Made by a program: the position numbers and the translations under genes | Source of the DNA: Actinomadura latina NBRC 106108 | GTDB taxonomy: Bacteria; Actinomycetota; Actinomycetes; Streptosporangiales; Streptosporangiaceae | Assembly (NCBI RefSeq): GCF_001552195.1 | Contig: NZ_BCQS01000011.1 | Location: forward strand, 186,001-250,000 | Length of the DNA: 64,000 nucleotides | Direction: 5' to 3' | Shown here: one piece after another, positions 44,781-54,031 of the stretch | How the letters are laid out: each line of letters begins with the position of its first letter | Numbering within the stretch: the stretch's first letter is position 1 | Notes under the pieces: model-generated | Told to the model about the DNA's origin: nothing | Databases searched by the model: none | The model's input: only the letters and a program-made list of their open reading frames with translations

Positions 44781-44809
44781 TTCATCGTAGGCGGCGCCCG
44801 GCTTATGTT
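44781..44809 (+). promoter_or_regulatory. gabT promoter, leaderless start
   Basis: TATGTT (44804-44809) ends six bases before the gabT ATG, and TTCATC (44781-44786) lies 17 bp upstream of it. The -35 box is poor, as expected of an activated promoter. Confidence 0.45.
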
Positions 44810-44815
44810 CAGGCC

Positions 44816-46180
44816 ATGACCAGCCACGACCCCGCCCTCGGGACGAGCACGTCCGACCGCCTGCCGCAGGAACGCCGCCTCGTGACCGAGATCCCCGGCC
44901 CGCGCTCGCGGGAACTGCAAGAACGGCGCGCCGCGGCGGTGCCACCGGGCGTCGGCAGCGTCCTGCCGGTGTACGTGACGGACGCCGGCGGCGGCGTGGT
45001 CGTCGACGCGGACGGCAACTCACTGATCGACTTCGGCTCGGGCATCGCGGTCACGAACGTCGGCAACGCGAACCCGCGGGTCGCCGCGCGGGTGAAGGAG
45101 CAGGCCGACCGGTTCACCCACACCTGCTTCATGGTGGCGCCGTACGAGTCGTACGTGGAGGTGTGCGAGAACCTCAACCGGATCACGCCAGGCGACCACG
45201 AGAAGCGGTCCTTCCTGGTCAACAGCGGCGCGGAGGCCGTGGAGAACGCCGTCAAGATCGCCCGGTACGCGACGGGGCGGCAGGCGGTCGTGGTGTTCGA
45301 GCACGGCTACCACGGCCGGACGCTGCTGACGATGACGCTGACGGCGAAGAACATGCCGTACAAGCACGGGTTCGGCCCGTACGCGCCCGAGGTGTACCGG
45401 ATGCCGCTGGCGTACCCGTTCCGCTGGCCGACCGGCCCGGACAACTGCGGCCCGGAGGCGGCCGCCGAGGCCATCGACAAGATCACCAAGGAGATCGGCG
45501 CGACCAACGTCGCGGCCGTGCTGATCGAGCCGATCCAGGGCGAGGGCGGCTTCATCGAGCCCGCGCCCGGGTTCCTGCCCGCGCTCGCCGGGTTCTGCCG
45601 GACCAACGGCATCCTGTTCATCGCGGACGAGGTGCAGACCGGTTTCGCCCGCACCGGCGACATGTTCGCCTGCGAGCACGAGGGCATCGTCCCCGACCTC
45701 GTCGCGACCGCGAAGGGCATCGCCGGCGGGCTGCCGCTGGCCGCCGTCACCGGGCGCGCCGACATCATGGACAAGGTGCACGGCGGCGGTCTCGGCGGCA
45801 CCTACGGCGGCAACCCGCTGGCCTGCGCGGCGGCGATCGCCGTCCTGGAGGAGATCGAGGAGGGCAAGCTCACCGAGCGGGCCCGGCGCATCGGCGAGAT
45901 CATGCTGCCGCGGCTGCGCGACCTCGCCGGGAAGTACCCGGCGATCGGGGACGTCCGCGGGCGCGGCGCGATGATCGCGATCGAGCTGGTGCGGGAGGGC
46001 ACGAAGGAGCCCGCCCCCGAGCTGACCGCGCGGGTCGCGCGCCGCTGCCACGAGCGCGGGCTGCTCGTCCTGACGACCGGCACGTACGGGAACGTGCTGC
46101 GCTTCCTGCCGCCGCTCGTCATCCCCGAGGACCTGCTGAACGAGGGCCTGGACATCCTGGCGGAGGCCTTCGAGGGCTGA
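44816..46180 (+). CDS. gabT: 4-aminobutyrate aminotransferase
   Basis: A 454-residue class III aminotransferase. The PLP Lys300 is in DLVATAKGIAGGLP and Asp271 in FIADEVQTGFARTG. Other blocks are VNSGAEAVENAVKIAR and HGYHGRTLLTMTLTAK. Overall pattern and length fit actinobacterial GabT, which moves the amino group of GABA to 2-oxoglutarate to give succinate semialdehyde. The ATG lacks a ribosome site. The frame upstream is open but crosses the divergent gene. The oriented neighbours pucR-type and ALDH support GABA use. Confidence 0.92.
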   Translation: MTSHDPALGTSTSDRLPQERRLVTEIPGPRSRELQERRAAAVPPGVGSVLPVYVTDAGGGVVVDADGNSLIDFGSGIAVTNVGNANPRVAARVKEQADRFTHTCFMVAPYESYVEVCENLNRITPGDHEKRSFLVNSGAEAVENAVKIARYATGRQAVVVFEHGYHGRTLLTMTLTAKNMPYKHGFGPYAPEVYRMPLAYPFRWPTGPDNCGPEAAAEAIDKITKEIGATNVAAVLIEPIQGEGGFIEPAPGFLPALAGFCRTNGILFIADEVQTGFARTGDMFACEHEGIVPDLVATAKGIAGGLPLAAVTGRADIMDKVHGGGLGGTYGGNPLACAAAIAVLEEIEEGKLTERARRIGEIMLPRLRDLAGKYPAIGDVRGRGAMIAIELVREGTKEPAPELTARVARRCHERGLLVLTTGTYGNVLRFLPPLVIPEDLLNEGLDILAEAFEG

Positions 46181-46207
46181 CCCGTCCGGCGAAACCGGCG
46201 GCGCGTG

Positions 46208-46231
46208 CCCGGCCGCGGTGCCTAGGCCGGG
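46208..46231. terminator. short hairpin between convergent genes
   Basis: CCCGGCC (46208-46214) and GGCCGGG (46225-46231) form a 7-bp stem with a 10-nt loop that includes the stop codon of the luciferase-like gene. It may help to end both transcripts. Confidence 0.3.
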
Positions 46232-47208
46232 AAGCTGTCCTCGTAGAGGCCGGCGAGGATGTCGTAGGACTCCAGCCGGTCGGCGTGGTCGAACACCTGC
46301 GTGACGACCATGACCTCGTCCACGGCGGTGCGGTCGATCAGCGCGTCCAGCTGCTTGCGGACGGTCTCGGGCCCGCCCATCACCTGGTCGGCGAGCCGCG
46401 CGTCGATCATCTGCCGCTCCAGCGGCGTGTACGGGTGGGACGCCGTCTCCTCCGGCGTCGGCAGCAGGCCGGGCCGCCCATGCCGCAGCCGCAGGAACGC
46501 CAGCGCCTGCGGGGCCGCCAGCTCGCGCGCCCGCTCGTCGGTGCCGGCGGCCGTCACCGAGACGCCGATCATCGAGTACGGCTCGTCCAGCGCGCCCGGC
46601 CGGAACGAGTCGCGGTAGAGGGCCAGCGCGGGCACGGTGTTCTCGGCGCTGAAGTGGTGCGCGAACGCGAACGGCAGGCCGAGCAGCCCGGCGAGGCGGG
46701 CGCTGTAGCCGCTGGAGCCGAGCAGCCAGATCGGCGGCTCGTTCCCGGCGGCGGGCGTCACCTTGCTGTCCGCGCCGAAGTAGCTCCGCAGCTCGATGAC
46801 CTGCTCGGGGAAGTCGTCCACCGACAGCGCGTCCGGGGAGCGGCGCAGCGCCCGCGCGGTCGCCTGATCGGTGCCGGGAGCGCGGCCGAGGCCGAGGTCG
46901 ATGCGGCCCGGATACAGCGCCTCCAGCGTCCCGAACTGCTCGGCGACCACCATCGGCGCGTGGTTCGGCAGCATGACCCCGCCGGACCCGACCCGCATCC
47001 GGGACGTGGCCGCCGCGACCTGCCCGATCAGCACGGCCGTCGCCGAGCTGGCGATGCCGGGCATCGTGTGGTGCTCGGCGAGCCAGTACCGGTGGTAGCC
47101 GAGGCGCTCGGTGTGCCGGGCCAGGTCGAGGGTGTTGCGCAGGGCCTGGCCGGACGTGGAGCCGCTGACGACGGGGGCGAGGTCGAGGACGGAGAAGCGC
47201 ACGCTCAT
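46222..47208 (-). CDS. luciferase-like FMN-dependent oxidoreductase (MsnO8-type LLM)
   Basis: A 328-residue bacterial-luciferase-like monooxygenase. The TIM-barrel blocks are [60 protein letters not shown] and [13 protein letters not shown], which identify the MsnO8-type LLM subfamily. They use F420 or FMNH2. The substrate is unknown. The ATG at 47208 opens at [12 protein letters not shown], and longer frames are spurious. Confidence 0.87.
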   Translation of the reverse strand: MSVRFSVLDLAPVVSGSTSGQALRNTLDLARHTERLGYHRYWLAEHHTMPGIASSATAVLIGQVAAATSRMRVGSGGVMLPNHAPMVVAEQFGTLEALYPGRIDLGLGRAPGTDQATARALRRSPDALSVDDFPEQVIELRSYFGADSKVTPAAGNEPPIWLLGSSGYSARLAGLLGLPFAFAHHFSAENTVPALALYRDSFRPGALDEPYSMIGVSVTAAGTDERARELAAPQALAFLRLRHGRPGLLPTPEETASHPYTPLERQMIDARLADQVMGGPETVRKQLDALIDRTAVDEVMVVTQVFDHADRLESYDILAGLYEDSFPA

Positions 47209-47246
47209 ACCGTGTGCCAACCCGGCCGGAGCCGCTCCTCTTCCCG

Positions 47247-47537
47247 TCAGCGCATCATGAACCAGGTGACGTTGACCGCGGCGATGCCGAGCAGGACGGG
47301 GATCGTGATGCAGAGCCACGACCAGTTCACCAGCGCGCGGGCCCGCGCCGGGTCCTCGGCGAACCGGGTCTCGGCGCGGGTGTAGAGGAGCGCGGCGACC
47401 ACGACCAGCGGCACGAACACGAACGTCGTGATGAGGCCGAGGACGAAGGCGGCGGCCTGCCCGGGCCGGGTGTAGGTCCCGTCCGGGCCGATGCCGAAGG
47501 CGAGTGAGGGGGCTGGGGCGGGGACGGCTTCGGTCAT
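47247..47537 (-). CDS. small two-span membrane protein
   Basis: A 96-residue protein with two hydrophobic spans (about 30-50 and 72-94) joined by a charged loop ([22 protein letters not shown]), resembling DUF4190-type or interferon-induced-TM-like small membrane proteins. A perfect TATGAT -10 box lies 34 nt before the ATG. The role is unknown. It lies between the LLM and nuclease genes, all on the minus strand. Confidence 0.6.
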   Translation of the reverse strand: MTEAVPAPAPSLAFGIGPDGTYTRPGQAAAFVLGLITTFVFVPLVVVAALLYTRAETRFAEDPARARALVNWSWLCITIPVLLGIAAVNVTWFMMR

Positions 47538-47570
47538 CGCAGCGCACCGATCTCTAGAAATGTGACCCGG

Positions 47571-47576
47571 ATCATA
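47571..47576 (-). promoter_or_regulatory. TATGAT -10 box of the small membrane protein gene
   Basis: On the minus strand TATGAT is present 34 nt before the ATG at 47537, a perfect -10 hexamer. No good -35 box is seen, so an alternative sigma or activator may be needed. Confidence 0.35.
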
Positions 47577-47601
47577 CGCTTCGTGACCTTCGCGCGCGAG
47601 A

Positions 47602-47633
47602 GGGCCGGCCGCCCCTTTTCCGGCGGCCGGCCC
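47602..47633 (-). terminator. strong hairpin after the nuclease gene
   Basis: A perfect 12-bp stem (GGGCCGGCCGCC at 47602-47613, partner 47622-47633) with an 8-nt loop starts 8 nt after the nuclease stop. No U-run follows. Confidence 0.65.
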
Positions 47634-47641
47634 GACGGGCG

Positions 47642-49330
47642 TCAGCGCAGGTTCAGCCCCAGCAGGACGGGGTCGTGGTCGGACGAGCGGAACGCGTCCG
47701 GCTTGTAGAACTCCGGCGGGTTGTACTCGGTGTTGTAGTCGAGGAACACCGGCTCGTCGCTGTTGATGTGCCAGATCGTCGCGCCCGTCACGCGCCGCGA
47801 CAGGCCCTTCCCGGCGAGGGCGTGGTCGAGTTCGCCGGACTGCCCGTCGAAGACGTAGCTGTACCGGTCGCCCGGCCGAACGAACCGCTGCGTCTGCGAG
47901 ACCAGCCCGGCGCGGGTGAGCACCTCCACCGGGTCCTCGGCCGTGTAGGCGTTGAGGTCGCCGACGACGAGCGGGTTCTCCGCGCCGTCCGCGATCGCGC
48001 GGATCGCCTCGGCCTGCTTGACGCGGCGGGCGTTGTAGCAGCCCTGGCCGTCGCCCTGGTCCTCGTCGGGGCCGGTGGCGTCGCCGCAGCCCTTCGACTT
48101 GAAGTGGTTCACGATCATCGTGACCGCCGCCCCGCCGGACGCGGGCCGGAACGTCTGCACCAGCGGCGGCCGGTCGAAGACCGGGTCCTGCGACGAGCGC
48201 GCCGCGCCGACCGGCGTGACCTTCGCCGGCTTGTAGATGAGCGCGACGTGGATCTCGTCCGTCCCCGGGTACGGGTGCCGCACCCACGCGTACGTCCCGG
48301 CGCCGGCCTCCTGGTTCAGGCGGTCGACGAGGGCGCCCACGGCGGTGTCGCCGTTGTTCTCGACCTCCATGAGCCCGACGATGTCGGCGTTCAGGCCGTT
48401 GAGCGCGGCGGTCAGCTTGGCGAGCTGCCGCTCCTGTTCCCCGGCCGTGTCGGCGCCGCGCTCGTTCAGCGTCGTGAACCAGTTCAGCGTGTTGAAACTC
48501 GCCACGCGGACGCCGCCGCCGACGTGCCGCGGCTTCGTCCGCGCCGGGTTCGTGGCGGCGAAGTGCGCCGTCCGGGTCGGTTCGAGCCGGTACTCGCCGA
48601 ACCCGTAGTGGAGGACGCCGGTGAGCCCGGCCGTCGAGTCGCCGATCCGCAGGACGCGCGGGTCGGTGTACGGGATCGTGTCCGGGTTCTGGACGTTCGA
48701 CCCGTCGTCGACGAGCAGCTTGCGCGCGTCGTTCCCCGCCTGCGTGGAGCCGTGCCCGTCCGTCGGCTGGAAGAGCCGGCCGCCGGCGGAGACGGTGACC
48801 TCGCCGTACCGGCCGAGCTGGTAGACCTCGGTCGCGGTGAGCCGCTGTCCGAACCGCAGCAGCATGCCCTCGTACCGCTCCAGCGCGGCGCCGCCGCGCA
48901 GCGGGAGCCGGACGCCCGCCGGCGCGACCCGGCCCGTGCCGCACACGTCCACGGCCGAGACGGGCGACAGTTCGGTGAGCCCGTTGTACTCGACGGCCTT
49001 GCCGGTCACGAGGACCCGGTCACCGACCGCGACCTCCCGGGTCGAGTAGACGAAGAGCCCGTCGGAGGTGCGCGGGTCCCGGTCGGGTGTCGGGTCCTGG
49101 ACGAAGAAGCCCTTGAGCTGGTCGGACCGCTGGAAGTCCGCGGTGACGACGCCCTCGACCCGGACGGTCTGCCCGGCCAAGGGACTCGCGTCCCCGCTGC
49201 CCTGGACGTCGGCGATCTGATGGTCGGCGGGGGTGCCGCAGGTGGGCGGCTCCGCCGCGGCCGCCTGCTGCACGCCGGCGGCGAGGCCGGCGGTCAGGAC
49301 GGTCGCGAGTGCTGCTGCTGTTCGGCGCAT
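47642..49330 (-). CDS. secreted endonuclease/exonuclease/phosphatase nuclease (ExeM-like)
   Basis: A 562-residue exported protein. The N-terminal signal peptide (MRRTAAALATVLTAGLAAGVQQAAAAE) precedes an OB-fold region (about 45-150) and the EEP domain (about 270-562) with VRVASFNTLNWF, GLMEVENNGD (metal Glu), VNHFKSKG, VVGDLNAYT and SSDHDPVLL. Such nucleases degrade extracellular DNA. It has no Shine-Dalgarno site, but TACTCT (49337-49342) ends six bases before the ATG, which fits a leaderless mRNA. Confidence 0.9.
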   Translation of the reverse strand: MRRTAAALATVLTAGLAAGVQQAAAAEPPTCGTPADHQIADVQGSGDASPLAGQTVRVEGVVTADFQRSDQLKGFFVQDPTPDRDPRTSDGLFVYSTREVAVGDRVLVTGKAVEYNGLTELSPVSAVDVCGTGRVAPAGVRLPLRGGAALERYEGMLLRFGQRLTATEVYQLGRYGEVTVSAGGRLFQPTDGHGSTQAGNDARKLLVDDGSNVQNPDTIPYTDPRVLRIGDSTAGLTGVLHYGFGEYRLEPTRTAHFAATNPARTKPRHVGGGVRVASFNTLNWFTTLNERGADTAGEQERQLAKLTAALNGLNADIVGLMEVENNGDTAVGALVDRLNQEAGAGTYAWVRHPYPGTDEIHVALIYKPAKVTPVGAARSSQDPVFDRPPLVQTFRPASGGAAVTMIVNHFKSKGCGDATGPDEDQGDGQGCYNARRVKQAEAIRAIADGAENPLVVGDLNAYTAEDPVEVLTRAGLVSQTQRFVRPGDRYSYVFDGQSGELDHALAGKGLSRRVTGATIWHINSDEPVFLDYNTEYNPPEFYKPDAFRSSDHDPVLLGLNLR

Positions 49331-49507
49331 GGCCGGAGAGTAGGGCGCGGCATCGGCGGGTCGGCGAACCGTTAATGAAGACTCCACCAATTTGCAACGG
49401 ATTGTCGCAATCCAGGGCGCCGCTCGGCCCGCCCTTTGCGAAACGCCGTCCGGCGCCGCTTGGATGAACGGCTGGAGAGGCCCGCACCGAAACCCCCGAG
49501 GAGGGCC

Positions 49508-50326
49508 GTGACCGAACCATCCCCCGAAACCGAGTCGCCCGGCGAGAAGTACGCCCGCACCCGCGACATCGTCGCCGTGTTCGCCGTCCTGCTGATCGCC
49601 ACGGCGGTACTGGTGATCGTCCTGATCCAGGCGTGGCCGGCCGGCCCGCAGATCGGCCCGGACGGGCGCACCGAGATCACCCCGGCCGCCAGGACCGTCC
49701 ACTTCCCGGGGTGGTCGCCGACGATGGCGCGGGAGACGAGCCTGTTCGTGATCGTCATGGCCGCCGGCGCGCTCGGCGGCATCGCGCACGTCCTGCGGTC
49801 GTTCTACTGGTACGCCGGGAACCGGGCGCTGCGCCGGAGCTGGCTGCTGATGTACCTGCTGCTCCCGGTCGTCGGCGCGCTCTTCGGGCTCATCGTCTAC
49901 CTGGTCGTGCGCGGCGGCCTGACCTCGCCCACCGGCGGCGCGGCCGACATCAACCCGTACGGGATCACGGCCATCGCGGCGCTCGTCGGCCAGTTCTCGC
50001 GCGAGACCGCCGAGAAGCTCCGCAGCGTCTTCTCGACCCTGCTGGCACCCGCGCCGCGGGGCCGCGACCACGCCCTCACACCGCGGATCAATGCGATCGA
50101 GCCGGCCGGCGGGCCGCCCGGCACGCGGGTCACGATCACGGGCACCGGCCTGGCGTCCGCGACGATCGTCCTGTTCGGCGCGGCCCGGTCGCCGGCCGCC
50201 GACGTGACGGACACGCTCATCCGGACGGTCGTCCCGGAAGGAGCCACCTCGGCGCCGCCCGTGGTGAGCACCCCGACGGGCACGGTGGCGAGCCCGGAGC
50301 CGTTCGTCGTCGAACCGCCTACTTAG
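49508..50326 (+). CDS. membrane protein with C-terminal IPT/TIG domain
   Basis: A 272-residue protein. Hydrophobic spans lie at about 19-42, 76-96 and 112-134. The end (about 190-270) reads PRINAIEPAGGPPGTRVTITGTGLASATIVLFG ... TVVPEGATSAPPVVSTPTG, an immunoglobulin-like IPT/TIG fold. Its side of the membrane is uncertain. The GTG follows gagga. The last 8 bp overlap the convergent C-N hydrolase gene. Role unknown; I see no known gene family with this layout. Confidence 0.65.
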   Translation: MTEPSPETESPGEKYARTRDIVAVFAVLLIATAVLVIVLIQAWPAGPQIGPDGRTEITPAARTVHFPGWSPTMARETSLFVIVMAAGALGGIAHVLRSFYWYAGNRALRRSWLLMYLLLPVVGALFGLIVYLVVRGGLTSPTGGAADINPYGITAIAALVGQFSRETAEKLRSVFSTLLAPAPRGRDHALTPRINAIEPAGGPPGTRVTITGTGLASATIVLFGAARSPAADVTDTLIRTVVPEGATSAPPVVSTPTGTVASPEPFVVEPPT

Positions 50327-51770
50327 CGTCCCGCCAGTGGTCGTGCCAGGCGTCGTAGGCGGCGCCGGGGAACACGCGCGGCAGCTCGGACGTCGGCAGC
50401 CGCCCCAGCTCGGCGCCCGTCCGCGCGACGCCGAACTGCCGGTCGCCGGTGTAGGCGGTGCGGGCCAGGCTCTGCGGCCCGGTGACCAGGCAGGTGTGGC
50501 GTGGGCCCGGCAGCTCGCCGTCCGGGATCGCGGCGCCGACCGCGAGGCTGTTGGACACCGTCACCCAGGCGCCCAGCTCCGCGACCTGCCGCTCGGCGCC
50601 CTGCTCCTCCCAGCGGTACTCCAGGATCGGCTTGGAGAAGATCGGGACGAGCAGGTGCGACACCCCGCACGCCAGCAGCTCGCGGTCCCAGCGGATCGAC
50701 CGGCCGAGGTCCTCGCAGATCAGCACGGCGAGCCGGCCCAGTGAGGAGTCGAGCACGCTGATCCTGCGGCCGGGCCGGATGTGCTCGGCGGCGGTGCCCG
50801 CGTCCGGCGCGTCCGGCAGCCGCCACAACCGCATCTGCGCGGCGTCCAGCGTGAAGCCGGACAGCTTGTCCTGGACGAGGAGCTCGCGCCCCGTCCAGCG
50901 GTCGAGCAGGACGGCGCGGTTCGGCGGCGGGTCGCCGCCGCCGAGCGGGCCGGTGCCGAGCAGGATGAACCGCAGCGGGCGGCGGGCCCGGTCGCGCCCG
51001 GCCGTGTCGAACGCGACCTCCTTCCAGTGCTCCAGCAGCGCGTCCGACAGCGACGCCTCCGGCATCACGGCGAGCTGCGCGCCGGACTCGTCCAGCCGCC
51101 GGACGATCGCCTTGATCCGGGAGCGCAGCCCGGAGGAGTCCATCGGGCGCAGCCGGTACACGGTCGCGCCGTCCCGCTCGGCGAACTCGATCTCCACGTC
51201 GTCGTAGGTCTCCAGCACCGGCGCGCAGCCGACGGCGACCGGCTCGTCCCGGCTGAAGTGCGGGTCGTGCACGGACGGCAGAACCTGGTGGTCGATCATG
51301 TCCCACTCGGCCTGCGGGACGCGGTGGACGCCGAAGAACTCCGCCTTGGACCGCAGCCCGCGAGGCCGGCCCGGGAACGCGCAGCGGGGCAGCAGCGCGC
51401 CGGTCGTCCCCGGCCCGTTGAGCCTGCCCTCGGTCAGGTAGGTGACCAGCACCCCGGCCAGCGCGGGCGCGCCGTGGTAGGGGCCGTACGGGCTGGCGTG
51501 CGCGAGCGCGGTGTCGAGCCCGAGCAGGATCATGAACCGGCCGCGGTCCCCGTACTCGGCGACCATCTCCTCGGTGATCGCCGGGTCGAGGACGCCGTGC
51601 TCCAGCACGATCTCGCCGATCTCGTTCGCGCGGCGCCGCACGTGCTCGTCCTCGTACCAGCGGGTGGCCGTCCAGCCGCGGAAGACGTCGTCCGGCATCG
51701 CGTCGTAGAGCCGGACGAAGAGATCAGCTGGTTCGGCCGGGTACACGGCTGCAGCCAACTGATCCTTCAT
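50319..51770 (-). CDS. C-N hydrolase (nitrilase superfamily) with unknown N-terminal domain
   Basis: A 483-residue protein. Residues 1-220 match nothing I know (YGDRGRFMILLGLDTALAHASPYGPYHG, helical). The C-terminal half is a nitrilase fold with the triad Glu in AVMPEASLSD, Lys in LVQDKLSGF and Cys in AVLICEDLGRS. Nitrilase-superfamily enzymes cut nitriles or amides or condense amines with CO2H groups. There is no signal peptide. Divergent from the HTH gene at 51941 and convergent with the TIG membrane protein. The substrate is unknown. Confidence 0.72.
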   Translation of the reverse strand: MKDQLAAAVYPAEPADLFVRLYDAMPDDVFRGWTATRWYEDEHVRRRANEIGEIVLEHGVLDPAITEEMVAEYGDRGRFMILLGLDTALAHASPYGPYHGAPALAGVLVTYLTEGRLNGPGTTGALLPRCAFPGRPRGLRSKAEFFGVHRVPQAEWDMIDHQVLPSVHDPHFSRDEPVAVGCAPVLETYDDVEIEFAERDGATVYRLRPMDSSGLRSRIKAIVRRLDESGAQLAVMPEASLSDALLEHWKEVAFDTAGRDRARRPLRFILLGTGPLGGGDPPPNRAVLLDRWTGRELLVQDKLSGFTLDAAQMRLWRLPDAPDAGTAAEHIRPGRRISVLDSSLGRLAVLICEDLGRSIRWDRELLACGVSHLLVPIFSKPILEYRWEEQGAERQVAELGAWVTVSNSLAVGAAIPDGELPGPRHTCLVTGPQSLARTAYTGDRQFGVARTGAELGRLPTSELPRVFPGAAYDAWHDHWRDAK

Positions 51771-51940
51771 AGGCGCCCCCGGGGGTCGACAAGGCACGGT
51801 CACGGCCGGTGCCTCGATGCTAACGCTCGCGGGGCCCGGGCACCGTGTCGTCCGCAACAGAGCGAGCATCACTTGACATTCACTTGGCACGGGCGCACTC
51901 TGGATATGTCCGGCGCTGCTCGTCGACCCAGGAGTCAGCC

Positions 51941-52657
51941 GTGAACCCATCCAGCGACACCGCCCCCGACCCGCGCGACCGGAGGACCGAGATCCGGCGC
52001 CTCATCGACGCGATGGAGCACGCCAAGATCATCGGCGACGGGCACTTCTCGGCGCTCGGCATGCTGATCACCGACGCCTCGCTGAGCGCCGACGAGCCGG
52101 CCCTGACCGAGTGCCAGGACGGGCTCCAGTGGCTGCACCGCCACTACCTCGACGTCGGGGCCCTCGACGGCGCGCAGCGCGAGCAGCGCGGCCGCATCCT
52201 CGGGCTGATCGACGTCGTGCACTGGGCGCTGAAGCGGCTCCCGTCCGGTCTCCAGCTCGCGCTGCAGCCCGACGGGTACGCGGCGCGCTTCCTCGTCGCC
52301 GTGGCCCTCCGGGAGGGCCTGTCCAACCAGCAGCTCGCCACCGAGCTCGGCACCGACGAGACCGAGATCAGCCGGGTCGGCCGCAAGCTGCTGTCCGCGG
52401 GCGTCGTGTGGCGGCGCAAGGAATGGCGGCACAACGCCTGGGACCTCACGCCCCGGGGCCGCCACTACCTGGAGACCTCCGGGCTGCTGCCCGCCGATCC
52501 CGGACCGGACCGTCCCGCGGAGCGGTCCCGGCTCTCCCCGGACGCGGACGCCGTCCCGCGCCGCACGGAATCGGCCCGTCCCGAACCGGCCCGCCCGTCC
52601 ACGCCGCAGGACCGCCCGTCCACGCCGCCGGACCGCCCGCGCCCGGCCCAGGGCTGA
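51941..52657 (+). CDS. HTH protein with Pro-rich tail
   Basis: A 238-residue protein. The first 100 residues are helical. A winged-helix-like stretch follows (SNQQLATELGTDETEISRVGRKLLSAGVVWRRKEWRHNAWDLTPRGRHYLE). The tail (about 180-238) is Pro/Arg/Ser-rich with a repeated DRPSTPP unit. The GTG follows aggag by six bases. It is divergent from the C-N hydrolase gene and may regulate it (inference). Confidence 0.65.
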   Translation: MNPSSDTAPDPRDRRTEIRRLIDAMEHAKIIGDGHFSALGMLITDASLSADEPALTECQDGLQWLHRHYLDVGALDGAQREQRGRILGLIDVVHWALKRLPSGLQLALQPDGYAARFLVAVALREGLSNQQLATELGTDETEISRVGRKLLSAGVVWRRKEWRHNAWDLTPRGRHYLETSGLLPADPGPDRPAERSRLSPDADAVPRRTESARPEPARPSTPQDRPSTPPDRPRPAQG

Positions 52658-52667
52658 ACCGCGCCGC

Positions 52668-53879
52668 TCAGGAGCGGCGCGCCAGCGGCAGGGCGAGCAG
52701 GATCACGGCGCCGGTCAGCGCGAACGCGACCGGGTAGCCGGTATGGGTGGCGGTCACGCCGAACGCGGCGCCGCCCACGCCCATGCCGCCGTCGTAGCCG
52801 ATGTTCCAGAGCGCGCTGACCGTCCCGTACGCGGACGCGGGCGCCCGCTCGTACATCATCGACAGGCTCGCGTTCTGGGTGACGCCGAAGCCCGCGCCGA
52901 ACAGCACCATCGAGCCGAACACCGCCGCCGGATGCGGGGCGAGGAACAGCAGCGCGATCCCGGCCGCGGCCAGCGCGAGGGCGGGCAGCAGCAGCCGCGC
53001 GGCGCCGTGCCGGTCGGCGGCGCGGCCCGCCCACCAGCGGGCGGCCGTGGTCGCGGCGGGCTGGACGAACAGCGCCGCCGCCGCGACGCCCCCGGCCGGC
53101 ACCGCCTCCGGTAGGAAGGTGATCAGGATGCCCGCCGCCATCGCGGTCGAGGCGAACGCGGCCGCGGGGCGGAGCAGCGCCGGCGACCGCAGCCCGGCGA
53201 CCATCCCCAGCGGCCGTTCCCGGGCCGGGGTCGGGGCCGGGGCCGGGGCCGGAGCCGGGGCCGAAGTCGGGGACGGCTGCGGGAGCCGGTTCGGGATGCC
53301 GGGCAGCACCGCGAGGGTGGCGAGCGCGATCGCCGCGCTCGCGAGGAACACCGGCGGGTAGCCGACCCGGTCGGCGAGCCACACGCCGAGCGGCAGCGCC
53401 AGCACCGCCGGCGCCCCGGAGGTGATGCCGAACAGGCCGAGCGCCTCGCCGCGCCGCCCCGTCGGCGCGAGCGCCGCCACCAGCGCGTTCGGCAGCACCA
53501 CGGCGACGCCGAAGCCGAGGCCGCGCACCAGGCTCGCCAGGACGATCATCGCCGTGCCGGACGAGAACGGCAGCGCGAGCGGCGGCAGGGCGAGCAGCAG
53601 CGTCCCCGCCGCGAGGACCGTCCGGTACCCGAACCGGGTCAGCAGGCGGGGGAGGGCGAGTTCGGCGAGCACGGTCGTCAGCATCAGCGCGCCCGTCGCG
53701 AGGCCCGCGCCGGCGCGCCCCGCCCCGCCGTCGACCGCGTACATCGGGACGACCGACAGCAGCAGGAAGACGCCCGTCAGGCTGGTGACGGTCGCCGCGA
53801 ACACCAGTGCCAGCGGCCGGGTGACCAGGCGCGGACGTGGCCCGGCCGCTCGTTCGGCGTCCCGCAGTGACTTGCTCAT
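52668..53879 (-). CDS. MFS transporter
   Basis: A 403-residue major facilitator. Ten to twelve hydrophobic spans are visible, starting LALVFAATVTSLTGVFLLLSVVPMY. The loop at about 230-250 is Pro/Ala-rich. Motif A-like LPRLLTRFGYRTVLAAG follows span 2. Export of drugs or metabolites is likely, but substrate cannot be told. No ribosome site exists, but TAATGT (53887-53892) ends seven bases before the ATG, so it is probably leaderless. Confidence 0.8.
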   Translation of the reverse strand: MSKSLRDAERAAGPRPRLVTRPLALVFAATVTSLTGVFLLLSVVPMYAVDGGAGRAGAGLATGALMLTTVLAELALPRLLTRFGYRTVLAAGTLLLALPPLALPFSSGTAMIVLASLVRGLGFGVAVVLPNALVAALAPTGRRGEALGLFGITSGAPAVLALPLGVWLADRVGYPPVFLASAAIALATLAVLPGIPNRLPQPSPTSAPAPAPAPAPTPARERPLGMVAGLRSPALLRPAAAFASTAMAAGILITFLPEAVPAGGVAAAALFVQPAATTAARWWAGRAADRHGAARLLLPALALAAAGIALLFLAPHPAAVFGSMVLFGAGFGVTQNASLSMMYERAPASAYGTVSALWNIGYDGGMGVGGAAFGVTATHTGYPVAFALTGAVILLALPLARRS

Positions 53880-54031
53880 GACGGCGACATTAAATGACGT
53901 CCCGGACAACCCGGTTGTTGAGTTCGTTGCTAAGAAAGCCGTCCGACCATGTGAGAAGACTTCATTCCGCGCGCGGGACGTGATCGGCACAGTCGTCAGC
54001 ATTCGGTTTCCAGTCCTCCTCTGGAGCGAGA

